A stretch of DNA of 64,000 bases, from positions 132,147,645-132,211,644 of the forward strand of contig NC_079147.1 in the NCBI RefSeq assembly GCF_945859685.1, written 5' to 3'. The notes under the pieces were generated by a model. The model made no database searches and had not been told where the DNA came from. It saw only the letters and a list, made by a program, of their open reading frames with translations. Of this stretch, positions 33,322-45,810 are shown piece after piece (within the stretch, counting starts at the first letter, position 1; every line of letters starts with the position of its first letter). The position numbers were made by a program, and so were the translations under genes. The stretch is from Eupeodes corollae. Taxonomy: Eukaryota; Arthropoda; Insecta; Diptera; Syrphidae.

Positions 33322-34275
33322 TCACAAATTCTTTAAAATATCACTGACAACTGTTTTAAACATTCCAGAAAGAAAGCTTTCATATTTTCTTAGCGAAAGA
33401 TTTCTCAATCCAAGCAACAAAGATCCAAATCGAAACCAATTCGATTGATGTGTGCAATAGCGCGCAAGTGATACTAAAGCAGCATTTGAATAAGATTCGA
33501 GAAGAATAGCATTTTTAACATTTGATGCAAGTTCTAAAAATATTCAATATTGTTATTTAAAAAAAAAGCTGAGGGAAAGAATTTATAAATGTACCATACC
33601 TTTTCTGCAAAGAATTAAAGTTTGCAAAAAGCTCAACTCCATCATATCAGCTCGTAAATCTCTAGCGTCATTCAAAACTTGCTTCAAATTAGCATCGGCA
33701 CATGACTCAATTAATCCAGTAATATCTAATGGCCAATGTGATCCACTTAATACAAAACATTCACTCCATACATTTGCTAAAATGATATCCTGTTGCCTTG
33801 ATTCAAGCATTCGGAAGTGTTCGTTGTTTCTTGCTTGTTTGACGCAGGTTACTAGGATCTGAGCCAAAATTTGATGGGGAACAATGTTGCTGGAAAGCAC
33901 AGAACTTTCACATACAACAGCACTATACGACCGGATCTTATACCTGTTTCTCCGAAATCCCATTTCCAACTTAGCTCCATTGCGGGGACCTCTTTCCTCT
34001 TGAACAGCTCTAACATTCATTCCTACGAATAAGCATCTTTGAAGTCGACAAAAAGGACACCAATTTCTTCTGGCTCTATCAACAATGCAGTTACTCTTTC
34101 CAGCAATACATGTGTACAATGATCCTTTGCGAACGCTTCGCTTAAAGAAACAGGAACATCCATCACAGCAGGTAACACCATAGTGCTTCCCAGAACTATG
34201 ATCACCGCACACTTGACACGGCTGCACCGAAAAGTCTTGGGCACACCTATTTGTCCCTCCGAGAACTGCCGTCAT
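33322..34275 (-). CDS. Hr83: Nuclear hormone receptor, NR2E group (Hr83-like)
   Basis: DNA-binding transcription factor acting in the nucleus. Two exons on the minus strand: 34275-33600 and 33533-33322 (stop TCA complement at 33322-33324), joined in phase 1 across a 66-bp intron; 295 residues. The DNA-binding domain is complete: first finger Cys 20, 23, 37, 40 with P-box CDGCS; second finger Cys 56, 63, 73, 76, with an enlarged D-box (six residues between the first two Cys) as in NR2E receptors; then RRNWCPFCRLQRCLFVGMN and VQEERGPRN. Exon 2 completes a short ligand-binding domain ending LLLGLRNLSLRKYESFLSG then MFKTVVSDILKNL. The P-box, the NWC motif and the small size suggest Hr83 (NR2E5) rather than tll, dsf or Hr51. 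Ligand unknown. The group call is firm; the exact orthologue less so. Confidence 0.87.
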
Positions 34276-34379
34276 TTTATTGAGACAACTTTCATCCAGT
34301 CACAACAAACAACTAGTGTGTCCACTTTTACATGGTACACCTATTTATATGCTGCTTCCACAAACTAAAAAGGAAAAAG

Positions 34380-35510
34380 CAGACAATATTTAACAACTAC
34401 TGTCAATCACAGAACACAATGTTCTATTTAAATAAATAAAATGACGTTAAGTTTGATTCCAAGTGGCACTCTACTGCATTCTTTATTGTTCGTTTATAAC
34501 ACTGAATCGACTTCTATACAAAAAATTGAATACTTGTGCACTTAAGGTCCTTACAAAAAGGTTGTGGTTAAACAGTTCATTATATTTCGTTACGATTTCT
34601 ACCTGTGAAGACATTTATGGATTTTGGGGGTGCCAACCGAATGGGTGGTGTCGCTTTGATTGTCGACCGTGCTCATTGTGAACTATTGAATGGCTAACCG
34701 GCAATAAGGCTCTAATAAAGAGGGGGTGATTTCGACAATTAAAGGTGGGAATGTGCATATCTACTTACTTTCGTAATATAACTTGGATACGCTGTTAACT
34801 TAGTTATTGAGTCAAACAACGCAAACAAAAGTTGATATTTTAAATAATTATATATCTATCTGTCACACCCTTTAAGGATTTGTTAATTTTGACGGACCTT
34901 ATGATTTTATTACGTCGGTGGCATTATATAGATTTTTAAAAAAATGAAGTCGTCAGCAAATTTGTACTTTTTCGAGAGGTAAGAGAATGAAAAAGGCAGC
35001 TTTAATTTTTGAAAATGAGTTGTAATCAATACTTTGAACCCTATATAATATCTACAAAAATGCTGTTGAGATCGCCAAAGTAGAAATGCTAGCTTTTCAT
35101 ACATAAATATTACAAAACTATTAGTAGTTTTCAATTAAAAAAAAACCTATAAGGAAACTACATATATCTTTGTTAGATATTTAAATAATATTTTGGTAAA
35201 ACAAATTATGTTATTTTATGAGAAAAATGTCAGTCATTTTTTCTGAAAATGGCGCCTCTCTTTCGACCCAGCCAAATAAAACATTTTTCGTGGTTAGTGG
35301 ACGTAGGAACCCTACACTCGGATTGATTCTGCCCGCACGCCTGATTTGATATCTTCAGTCAAAGCACTTTAAAGTTTAAACACTTATCTCATTTTTCCAC
35401 TCAACAGATATCATACCCGGAGGTCTTGGCTTTAATTTTATTTCAAGTGTACTGCATCTTGTGAGGAAATGACAAATCTTCAAAGATTAATTCTTGTTAT
35501 GAAAGGTGAT
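34380..35510. other. Intergenic region 5' of the nuclear receptor
   Basis: Upstream side of the minus-strand receptor gene. No exon recognised. It should hold the receptor promoter, but I see no motif strong enough to call. Confidence 0.35.
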
Positions 35511-35514
35511 TTCT

Positions 35515-35650
35515 TAAAATAGCCGTTCGGAGCCCCACCATCCCTGACAACATTCCTCGCACACAGGAATAATTGATAGTTATAAGTCACTAGGCCTGTT
35601 AACAAGTTGTATATGAGATATCAGTGCGGTTTTATCTCTTTTTGAAAGCC
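35515..35650 (+). mobile_element. 3' fragment of the tRNA-derived SINE
   Basis: Plus-orientation body fragment: AATAGCCGTTCGGAGCC, CCATCCCTGACAACATTCCT, CGCACACAGGAATAATTGA and GTCACTAGGCCTG follow the order of the SINE body at 12.77-13.08 kb. The tRNA-like head is absent. Confidence 0.7.
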
Positions 35651-35654
35651 CTAT

Positions 35655-35900
35655 CAATTAAATTATGTAAAATATAACACCGTTTAAATGGCCACGCGAC
35701 TTTGCTGGGTGACGCGTTCGATAGGTCCAGTTTTCGATAAATTTGGCGCATTGACCAGGCTGAATTTGACCGATGGCACCGATTATATTGTCTTTAAGGA
35801 CTGCCCCTTTTTGCAGCTTAGTCACATAGGCAGAGGCTTGCGACTCAAGAAAACATGCCATGAAACCGCTCGTGTAGAAAATCAGTTGTGCCTTAAGCTA
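35655..35900 (-). mobile_element. C-terminal end of a Tc3/mariner-like transposase
   Basis: The minus-strand frame 35861-35658 reads DNIIGAIGQIQPGQCAKFIE then NWTYRTRHPAKSRGHLNGVI, matching the end of Tc3-like transposases ('..I...i..I.pe....vienW..R.....rsrGgHLndviFh'). Sequence further up on the minus strand is too broken to follow, so the limits are approximate. Confidence 0.6.
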
Positions 35901-35999
35901 TATCATCCAATTCAGGCAACAAGAAATTGGTGATCATCGAACTATAGTTAACGACGTTAACGTTGGTAGCCTGGCCAGAATTATTTTTATTTTTTTAAA

Positions 36000-37610
36000 T
36001 AAAAAATTAAAAGAAAATAAAATAGCAACAAAAATCATTTGTGGACAGGGTGATATTTCTACTGAATTTTCTATTCATGGGTATAGCTTGGTGGCATTAT
36101 TCGTTTTCCAACATGGTCTCATCATTTACATAATGTACATTGTGAATGATGTTGAATGTCAGTTTTTACGACAGTGTTGTTTTCTTTCGAAACCCAAAAT
36201 TGGACAACATTTTCTAATTCTCACAAATTTGTTACTTTGTATGACCCTATCTTAAGGATTGGTTCCGTATATTTTCACTTTGAAATCGTTACTACGGTCG
36301 ATTTAAATGGTCACAATTCTTTTTGGCTTCTCTATAAGGACCACACAACACCCGAAGGAATGTGCGCTTAGATTTTTTGAGTACCCACCTAACTCAGCTA
36401 TCAGCGTGTCAACGATACGACTAGGACACGATCGCAATATTTTTTCAGGAACTTTAACTGTTCTTCATGCTTCCTAGGTAGTGACGTAGACTATAGAGCA
36501 GAGAATATAATTTGCATGGTTTATTTGAGGAATGAGAACGTTTATCCCGATTTAAAAGTATAAAAGTCAAAGCTAGCTCAACGGATAGGAAAAAGGGATA
36601 ATTTTCCGGTGTTTTAGAACCCATTTAACAGAAGTAATAATACAAAAAAATTTAAAAAACTAAAAAACTTAATATAAAATGAATGATTTAATCTTAAACC
36701 CTAAGGTCTAACGAAGTTCTAAGTCTAGAGAGAACTTTAACTCAGATAAACTTTGCTTGAACCACAATCCAATAAGTGCATCTCTCTAACGCAAAGATAT
36801 TTGTTGTTTCAATAAATATTAAAATAAACTTAAACAATTTTTCAAAATAAATTTGAAAGCTTTATTTTTAACTTGCAACACTTGCCAGAGGACACCTTAC
36901 ATATCACTTTAAGTTGTATAGACAACTCAGGGTTGGGGTGCTATCTGTAAGTTTTGAACTGAGTACGATATAATTCAACAAAGACAGATATCTGGGCAAT
37001 TACTTAATAGATGATATATTTTCTTAAAATAGCACAAATACTTAAGTTAATTAGAGATTAATATTTGGAGGGCATATTGTAGAAAAAATATTCTAATTCA
37101 ATCCTTTAAGGGGCACAATAGAATCTATTTATTAATTCAGGCAATACGCAAATCGTTTGTGCATGCTGTATGCGGTTATTTGAGGTTCAGATGGTTTGAG
37201 TATTTTCATTATATTTCGAAAACTATGCATTTAAATATTCATACTTTTTATTATTAAGATATCAGTTACATGAATCGGATGTTTTCGTAATTTTATTTGA
37301 ATTGAAATATTCGTAGTAAATGCATTTTATAGGAAACTTAAAATGGGGATGATACATTACTATTTTTTTTTTTTATTGGCGACCCTAATCAAGTTAATTG
37401 AGAAGAAACAAATAAATCCGTCAGAAAACTCTACAAATTAAAATTAAGAATAGAAAGCGGGTAATGACATCTGGGAGACATAAAAACCCTAAAATAGCCA
37501 CACACCCAAATGATACAATGCAACTCACGATAAACAAGATGCCTGCATGTTATTAAAACCAGACAAAAAAATCATGCAACAATGCAAACCTATCTGTAGC
37601 TTAATTAAGT
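36000..37610. other. AT-rich intergenic sequence
   Basis: No gene recognised. The 71-codon plus-strand frame at 36156-36371 has no domain and probably belongs to degraded element sequence next to the Tc3-like relic. Confidence 0.35.
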
Positions 37611-37619
37611 TATATGTTT

Positions 37620-38310
37620 GAAAATGGAAGAATGCTGCGCATGGTACACATTTAAGCGATACAGACAAATTCAAAATTCAAGCTTTTCGGTCAAGTGGCC
37701 TAAGATTAGAGCTATAGCAAGGAAAATGTCAAGTTTAAATCGTGTCATCCACAATTTTTGCAAGACCCAGAATATTATAGGACAAAGATGACACGTCCAC
37801 AGAAGATGAGACGTAGCGATATACTCGTAAGCTGTATAATCAGTGTTGCATCCAATTTGTTTAGATTAGTTTTAGTAAGGAAACGAAGTTGAAGTTTGTT
37901 TCTCCAAGAGAAACTTCAGCGGTGGCACCTGTATTGGTTGGGCTTTCTGTGAACATGGTAAGGTTGCAATTTCCTGCACCCTTACAAGAATAACCAGTTC
38001 AGCTTCAGGATAATTTGTTTCCCTGCTTAAGCTTTTACTTAAGACGGTTTCCTCGAAATCAGCATCTCTTCCAGCAATATAATGCCCTAATTCACGATAG
38101 CCGTCAAAGTTTGGATTGGTTTGAGTCCAAAAATATTTTTGGAGTGTACCGAACGTTCTTCAAATTAGAACCCTATTGAAAATCTTTGGGGAATTTTGAA
38201 TCGCAAAATGTATGCCATACCAGGCAAATTGTCAGTGTTGTTGATCTGCGAGAAGCAATTGTGAACAAATGGAACTCTGTTTACAATTCCATATTTAAAA
38301 AAAAAGTTTA
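37620..38310 (+). mobile_element. Degenerate Tc1-like transposase gene
   Basis: The plus-strand N-terminal piece SDTDKFKIQAFRSSGLRLRA then IARKMSSLNRVIHNF is a helix-turn-helix like Tc1 position 1-40. After broken middle sequence come FQQYNALIHDSRQSLDWFES (catalytic Asp of QQDNA changed to Tyr), and pieces of NPIENLWGILNRKMYA, then VDLREAIVNKWNSV. The order N to C is preserved across about 690 bp with an internal deletion. The 1.1 kb repeat copy 2 begins directly after it. Confidence 0.7.
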
Positions 38311-39520
38311 ATTAATTAGTTTAAAATAGGTTTCTTGGTTTTTAAAATGACATGTAAATTTTTGAAGACAAACTTATTTTTCAGATCAAATTTTGAATCT
38401 TAAAATAGTTTTTTTTGTAATTATTTTAACTGTATTAAATGTAACCCCCTCCCATCTCACCAGAAATGGGAAATCCTGTGCATGAGCCCTAAAGAGCTGC
38501 TTCTGATTAACGAATATGAAATATTTAATCAACAATCTATTTTAAAGTGTCTATCAAGAAATATTATCTTGGTACCTTTGTTTATATGATTTTAAAATAT
38601 TATTCTTTAAGAATAAGGTTGTTTCACACATGATTTACTTGCCTTCGCCTATATAAAAGAATAAATACTTAGTACAAGTGTTAGAAACGGGCCAGAAAGA
38701 GTATATGTATTTTCTATTAGAATCACTTTTTCAACGTATACACATTATACCTACCTATAAAGGTATTACGTACAACTTCTACAACTACTGCTTACGTGTC
38801 ACTTCATAAATAAAATCCAAAACGCAAAAGAGCCTGACTGTAAATAACACATGAATAGCAGTTTCTTGTACCTGTTCGTATGCTTGTTTCTTTTTAACTT
38901 TAAGGAAATAAATAAACTGAACTTAATAACTCCATGTTTGCGCTGAAAACTTGTAGGAAAGAAGGAATGTGATTGGATTGTAGTAAGTACCTTCTACCTA
39001 CCAATAACATTCCTTCATTATCATCATAAACATGTCTTTATCTATCTATCTGCATAAAGCTGAGTACGCCAATGAACTATTCTTTATTCGTTTTAGACTC
39101 CTACCTAACTACACAATCAATAGGCGATCGCTTTACAATTTAAGCATACATGTTCTTCCTCTTTCTTATCTTCAGATAATTATGGTTCTGGTTCTTCTAA
39201 AATGAAATTAAAATAAAACTATCCAAAGGAAAAAGCCTTGAACGAACTGGTTGAATACACAAACAATTGTTTTTATTAAGTATGTATGCTTACAAGTATT
39301 TTTCATTTCCGGGATGTGTTGTCCTAGGATCAGTTGTGTCTTGGGATAAATCGCGCGGTTTTTTTTTTGACAAATCAAATGACATTTATATCTTTGAAGA
39401 CAAACTTATTTTACGGGTTTATTTTTAAATCTTATATAGGTACTTTTTTAAACAGACTCTTTATATACAGGAGCAAGTTCGTGCGACCCAGTCGTGCAAT
39501 TTTATTTCTTTTTAATTTAC
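38310..39520 (-). repeat. 1.1 kb dispersed repeat, copy 2 (inverted relative to copy 1)
   Basis: Reverse complement matches 1083-2190 throughout, including GCACGAACTTGCTCCTGTAT, AACCGCGCGATTTATCC, and the pair around AATATCTTTGAAGACAAACT. The direct-repeat motif TTTGAAGACAAACTTATTTT appears near 38365 and 39385. This copy lacks the 110-bp extra segment of copy 1. It abuts the Tc1 relic ending at 38310. No coding potential. Confidence 0.65.
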
Positions 39521-39539
39521 TTGATAAGTGAAGTCATTC

Positions 39540-40160
39540 AATAAAAAAATAGTAAGTTATCAATGTTATTTCAATTAACGTATGTATGCTTTGAATTTGT
39601 TTAATCAACCTGTATAGGGTTGTTCATAAATTCAACCCCTAAGGAATAAAAACTTAAAAACAAAATAGTGTTTGACCTGCAGCCCAGAAGAGATAAAGAG
39701 TGTGGACTTTAAAGTAGAACAAATTAAATTTAATACACTTTAAGCATTCTATACAAATATCATCATTATAGACTGGTTTCAACCGGGACCCAGTTTCTCT
39801 CTAGCGCAGCTGAAGCATGGTCAATATAAAGAATGTACTACAAAAGAATTTCCCAGATGGTTTCATTTCGCCTATGTGAGCAAGCTGGCCTCTCCACTAG
39901 AGTCTAACGTCTAATTTTAGAATTACTACAAAATACTAAGACTCGCTGTGCAACATTTATAAGACGTTTAATAAACATATTACATATATACCTTTAATCT
40001 AGCATCGATAAGATTTACACTTCCTTATACCCTTAATCTAAGTTTATTAAATGCATCTTTTCGATATTAAAATTCCAATACAAAACTGCTTTGCTTTGAT
40101 GTTGTTTTTGATATTTGAATTATTTTATTTAACGAAAGGTTTTTTTATCAAATCAAAAAC
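39540..40160. other. Intergenic sequence, downstream of Leo1/Atu
   Basis: No gene recognised. Part next to 40200 is expected to be the 3' UTR of the minus-strand Leo1 gene. Confidence 0.35.
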
Positions 40161-40211
40161 ACATTACTTGAACCCCTTAGAGCAAAGAAAGAAATTAACT
40201 CTTCCAAGTAA

Positions 40212-41531
40212 TCATTCATCATCGCTTGCATCGCTAGCACCGGTGGCACTGTGGTGACTGCCATCATCTGCATCGTCATCATCGTCTTTTTTCTTATTAC
40301 TACCTTCAGCCTCTGAATGTTCCGAGTCATCATCTGAATCTCGCAGAGCCTTTGTCACCTTATTTTTGTCAATTTTCTTATTGCGTCTTCCCTCAAAATC
40401 AGATCCTTCGTCTTCATCTGATGAGTATATAGCTGAACCCTTATTCGTGTCTGCTGTTGCTGCTGATGTTGTCGCTGAAGGTTTCTTGTATTTGTTTTTG
40501 ATGGCACTAAGTGAGATAGCATTTTCATCGTCACTACCGTCGTCTTGATGATACGAAGCATTCGGTCCTCCATGGGAATCCTGACCACTTGCACCGGCAC
40601 GACCAGCTTTTTTGGGCTTCGGCTTATTTTGATTGCGCATTGCCTGGCGCAATTTCTCTTCCTCCTTCTTTAAATAATACAATCGATCCGTAGTAGGATC
40701 CTTTCCAACTTGTGTAAGAATTTTAATACCACTGGTTTTTGTGGACCGATCTGCCAATGACATTGTCATCTTCTTGTGAGTAAACGATTCAGTCGAGTGA
40801 GGTCGGAACGTCAACTTTGTACGGAATACAGCTTGGCCTTGAAGACCAGTACCTTGGCGAATAAACATGTGATTGTGGTCTCCATGCAACGGTTGTTTGT
40901 ATACATCGAAGGTTTCATTCCCAAGATGTAATGTCATGCTACCATCTGACCACCGAACAAATCGGGCATTTGATTCCCTTTTCATTTCTCCATGATTGTC
41001 CATGAACTCTCGCCAGCGAATAGTGTTACTGACCTTCAACTTGATACGTTGCCGACCTTCTTCGTCCATTGTTTCTTCTTCATCAATTTCATCTTCATAT
41101 GTCTCTGGATCAAATGGACGAGTGTCCACAGATAAGAAGTTGGGCAATTTAATAAAATGGATCTCTTTGCCAAGGTCCGTAACAATTCTAGGAATTTCAA
41201 CATCTATTCTAGTTTCTGGTATAGGTTCTGGTTCATCTTCTTTTTCTGGTTCCTTCGATTTACTGCGTGCGTCGCGGGATCTTGATCTTGAACGTGAACG
41301 AGATCTGGCAGCGGAATGTGCGGAACTTGAACGAGATCTTGATTGAGATTTAGATCGAGAGCGACTTTTTCTAGCTGCACCTTCTTCGGCTTCGGGATCT
41401 GACTTGTGTTCATCTTCGTCGGAAACACTGATATCATCTGCATCGCCGAAGAGTTCATTTACATCTCCAGCTGTGGGCTGTGTCTGGGGCTAAAATACAT
41501 TGAAATAATTGGTAAAATAATTAAAGTCTAC

Positions 41532-41573
<42 letters not shown>

Positions 41574-42479
41574 TATATATTAAATAAAAACTCTTACTTC
41601 GTCCTCGCTGTCTGTGTCTATTATTTTGGCTTTCTTAAGCTTACTTTCAGTATTCTTCTTCCCTCCATCGTTGTCTTCAGAGTCGCTTGAAACAACTTTC
41701 CTTTTCTTGGCGGATTCCTTTTCAGCAACATCACTGCCAGACTCAGAACCACTTCTACTCTTTCTTAACGGTGGAGTACCTGACTTGGAACGGGATCTCG
41801 ATGCGGAACGACTTCGAGATTGTGATTTTTTAGTAGCTGGAGTCTTTGATCTGGAGCGAGCCTTTGGAGACCCACTGCGAGAATGCGAGCGGGATGTTCT
41901 AACTTCAGGTGTATGACTTCTGCTAGGAGACTTTGACCTAGAACGTGACCGGGACGTAGATCGTTGGCTATCGTCAATTTCTAAGTTTGGTGATCGAGAT
42001 CGGCTGTCTTCGTCACCCTTCAGGTTAGCAGAATGTCTGCTATGCCGACTCTGCGAACGACGACTACGATTACCTTCAGATCGGGGTGTATGTGGAGAAG
42101 CCGAACCATTCGAGCTGTTTGAATGACGACTTTCATTGGATCCCGACCGACGACTGTATGGTGTACCAGAACGAGATTTCTTGCTTTTTGGTGTACCAGA
42201 ACGTGAACGATCACTACCACTACCCGATTTAGGACTGTCTGGAGATCTAGTAATCAGAAAAGATAAACAAAACCTAGATTATTTGATTTCTTTTTTACAT
42301 CTAGTTTTGTACTTACCCTGGAGCTTGAGCAACATCAGGTCGTCCCGGTGTACGAGCTGTTCTTGGAGATGGACTTCTGCTACTAGAACCAGAATCGGAA
42401 CCTATAAAATAAATAAAAATATACAAGAATTATATTTGATGAATTAATTTATACCACTATCGGAATTATCTGCAGCCAT
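40212..42479 (-). CDS. Atu: RNA polymerase-associated protein Leo1 (Paf1 complex)
   Basis: Nuclear subunit of the Paf1 elongation complex, which travels with RNA polymerase II and supports histone modification. Four minus-strand exons join in phase: 42479-42455 (ATG; MAADNSDS), 42401-42317, 42246-41598 and 41489-40212; about 678 residues. Residues 1-340 are low complexity, rich in SR/RS dipeptides and acidic clusters (DTDSEDE, SDEDEHKSD). The conserved Leo1 core begins near residue 345: IDVEIPRIVTDLGKEIHFIK, LPNFLSVDTRPFDP, IRWREFM, SNARFVRWSDGSMTLHLG and HMFIRQGTGLQGQAVF. The C-terminus is again acidic and Ser-rich, ending ASDASDDE. Drosophila Leo1 is named Atu. The gene looks complete. Frames on the plus strand over it are shadows of the repetitive codons. 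Confidence 0.95.
41536..41570. repeat. (TA)n microsatellite in Leo1 intron
   Basis: An uninterrupted TA run of about 34 bases lies in the 108-bp third intron of Leo1 and makes up about a third of it. Confidence 0.9.
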
Positions 42480-42851
42480 TCTTTTATGAAAATATGAAAG
42501 TTTTTCGAAAATACACAGCAAAACCGTGCATCCAAACCAAAAAAACAAAACGCTTTTTTAATTTTGACAAATTCTTTAGTATCTGCCAAACACGCTTGTC
42601 AAAGATGAAGGAATCTTAAAGACTTTTTTAACCGAACACAATGGACGCGATGGCGCATGTTTTATACCAACATCACTGACAAGTTTTTTTCAGTTTATTA
42701 GCATTATTTTAACTATAAATAATATTTTAAAACTTATACATAAGAATATTTAGATTTTATAAAAATAACAACATTTTCCCTAATTATTTCCAATTTTCTG
42801 ATGTTGAATCAAAGTACACCCATTGAACAAATTAGCTTTGTTTCTTTTGTA

Positions 42852-44080
42852 ATTCAGAGCAGCACCTATGTTTTGTAACTTAAGGCGATAACTTTTCGCA
42901 TCGTTAAAAAATGAAACAACTCATTCCTCAATTATCACCTCTGGAAAAAATCGGGTTTCTGTAATTGAACGCGATAAGTTCAATTTCCAAACTATTCTGA
43001 CTGGAATATCCATTAGAAGGCGATAAGTTGAACTGTCAATCTTCTGTCAAATAAAAAAAGAAAGTTCTAAAATAATTGATATTGAGTAAAAGTGAAGAAA
43101 TATTAATATATAAAATATATCTACTATGTTTGCAATAATTTTATTGTCGGAAATGGACCAACGACGCAACAGAATGCGAATACACAGGCGAAGACTTCGG
43201 GATAATACTAACATATTTGAAATGCCAGAAAAGCGATTTCGGGAGCTGTACCGACTTAGTCGGGATGCAGCGCGCATTCTCGTTGAAGAAATGCGTCCAC
43301 ATATGAGGCAGGGACAGATGACAACCTTTATCCCCATCCCTGTTCGTATCTGTGCGGCACTGCATTTTTTTGCGTCTGAGTCCTACCACGGCACGACTTT
43401 TCAGCAGCAATGAGCCGAACTATGGTGTCCCACATTGTAGCCGAAGTATCCAAAATACTTCAGGACAAGCTAGCGGGCAAGTGGATAAAATTCCCCAGAG
43501 AAGAGGAATACGATTCAATAGAGCAAAGGGAAATTTGAAAAATATTTTTGAACTTATTATTTTTATACATACATATATGTAAATTATTATTAGATTTTTT
43601 AATGAGACCGGATTTCCCGGAGTTATTGGGGCTGTTGACTGCACCCATGTGAGGATCCAAAAACCAAATATTCTAAATTATAAAATTTGAATAAAATAAT
43701 GTAAAAAATAGAACTTTTTATTATTTATTTCTTTGTTCACCTTTTTAGCTTCAGATATTTTATTTAGTTTCTTGATCTATTCGCCTGCTTGATGGTAAGT
43801 GATAAGTTTTGACATTTAAATGATGAACTTATCGACTTTCAAAGATACAAAAACCCATTTTATCACATTTTCCCAGTATTTCTGTTCCGTTTGTTTCAGT
43901 CGATAAATTTATCGACTGTCAAAAGATACAGAAACCCGATGATGCGATAAATTGATTTCCTTGTATATAAACTGAAATATTCAAATATATATACAAAGTT
44001 GATTTTTGTGCCGATTCTCACCGTTTCTCAAAGAATTTTATCGATGCGATAGTTACAGAACATGGGTACAGAACCTTAAC
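42852..44080 (+). mobile_element. PIF/Harbinger element, broken transposase
   Basis: The transposase frame starts at 43153 (MDQRRNRMRIHRRRLRD), continues MPEKRFRELYRLSRDAARIL, then RICAALHFFASESYHGTTF and stops. In other frames it resumes with ILQDKLAGKWIKFPR and FNETGFPGVIGAVDCTHVRI, the block holding the first catalytic Asp of Harbinger transposases. The rest is deleted. Ends: CACCTATGTTTTGTAACTT near 42863 and the inverse of ACCCATGTTCTGTAACTA near 44070 are imperfect terminal inverted repeats, with further inverted pieces (ATCGGGTTTCTGTA at 42950; TACAGAAACCCGAT at 43927). Limits are approximate. It sits between the divergent starts of Leo1 and PSMG1. Confidence 0.75.
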
Positions 44081-44089
44081 TGTCAAACA

Positions 44090-45800
44090 CAAAATTGTGT
44101 TTCTTTTTTACCTCTGAACGTTCAGAGCTTCAAATTTGTGTTTCTTTTTTCATTCTGAACATGTTGTAGGCTTGTTCAGATCGTGCTCTACGAGCATAGA
44201 ATAAAATAATTTAGCAAATGGAGTAACGACCTGAGCGAAACGTTTGTTTCGAGTGGTATGAAAGAGACCGATAGAAATAAGCTAATCACAGTACATTTCT
44301 CCAGTGTGGTTCATAAATAAGTTGGAGAGCTCTGATCAAACTCTGCTCAGAACGTATTTCATGTGCTCAGAGTCTGTTCAGTGCTCTGCTTTTTTTTGTT
44401 GATTGGGTTCTAAAATGTGGAAGGCGAAAATCGGTCATATTTGCTACGTCATGACAATTAATTTTACCAATATTATTATTTTTTCACACAAGAAAGTAAT
44501 TGAGAAGCAGAAAACAATCAATTTCTTATTGTAAGAACGTAAACATATTAATAAATGTTCTCTGATTTGTATCTTATAAAATGCCACGTCGTTGTAATTT
44601 GAATCAATTATTTTTGATTTCAACTGAAAAATCTAGTCACCAAGGACAAGCTACGTATTGATTACTGAGAAAATGGAACCTCTGATGCTTTTGCAGAATA
44701 GTATAGCTTATGTAAACAATGTCTGGAATTTCAAAATGCATTGATAAAATGACCATTGAGTTTGAATATTTGTTGTTAAAAAGGATACACAGCATCTAAA
44801 TCATCCAGTTTGCTATTGCCATCCATAGCTTGGTTCTCAGTGGCAAGAGGCAATGATACATGTATTTAGTACAAATTTAATTTTTCAAAATGTAAAGATT
44901 TTAATATATAAATACAAACATTTTTCAAAGTTGATCAGTTGTGTCATGGATGCTGTCACTATCATATCAGCTTTCAGCTCGGCGTCGGCATCCTTTCTAC
45001 CGGTTCGAAAATAATTGAAGTCACCTTTTCTGGTTAGGAAAAGGAAAGGGCTTGGGTCCACCTACAATGAACTTTCGGCACGAATAATAACGAATTTCTT
45101 TCGAGTGTCCCTTTTGGTATCACATATTTATTTTTTAGAATTTTAACACTTCTATACGATCCGCCACTTTTGCTGTTGAATTCGGTGGATTCAAACTGTC
45201 CCCAGCTATTTTCTTTTTTCCTTGTATCTTGGCCTTTTTTTTATTTTCTATTATACTTTTTCTCTCTTCGAAAAAGCTGATTAAAAAATTAATTACAACC
45301 TTCGAAAAATTAAATTTCGTTCTCTTTGTTTACCATTTATTATTTTTTTATTTTGATAATCCAAAAAAACTAAAACACAATGAACGTTTTTAATGTTCTT
45401 TTCTAAAAGCTTTCTAACAACGATTCTTTTTCTTCAAACGATTCTTAAGAGCTTATGGCTATCGTTTACTTACCAAAAAGCTTTCACCGATTTGAAACAT
45501 TTTAGTAACGCAAATGAATTTGGTAAGTGTAGTTTAAAACTTAAATAATCATTACTGATTTGCAGTAAAACGAACCCATTGTGTTCTAGCCTTAACGGAA
45601 GAAAATTTCATTTTAACTCATATGTCATACCCAACGAATGCACAACTCGAACTTGACTGAACCTTTCGCCTTCGACTCAAACCGTTTTGTCGGTGTTTTC
45701 ATTTTTGTCAAATCATTCTTTAAAAAAATAAATTGGTGCCGCAATTACTTCAGTAGTTTAAACTAACCAATTTTTGTTTTCTATTTAAACATCGCATAAC
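44090..45800. other. Intergenic region upstream of PSMG1-like gene
   Basis: No complete gene. The minus strand at about 44950-45260 contains pieces such as KKKAKIQGKKKIAGDSLNPP and VGGPKPFPF that faintly resemble the Myb/SANT-like second ORF of Harbinger elements, too degraded to call. The right end, just before 45811, should contain the promoter of the next gene. Confidence 0.35.
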
Positions 45801-45810
45801 AAATTTTAAC

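Noticed and set aside
40355..42447. Several frames on both strands across Leo1
   Set aside because: The repeated Ser/Arg/Asp codons leave alternative frames open; only the phased four-exon minus-strand model gives a known protein.
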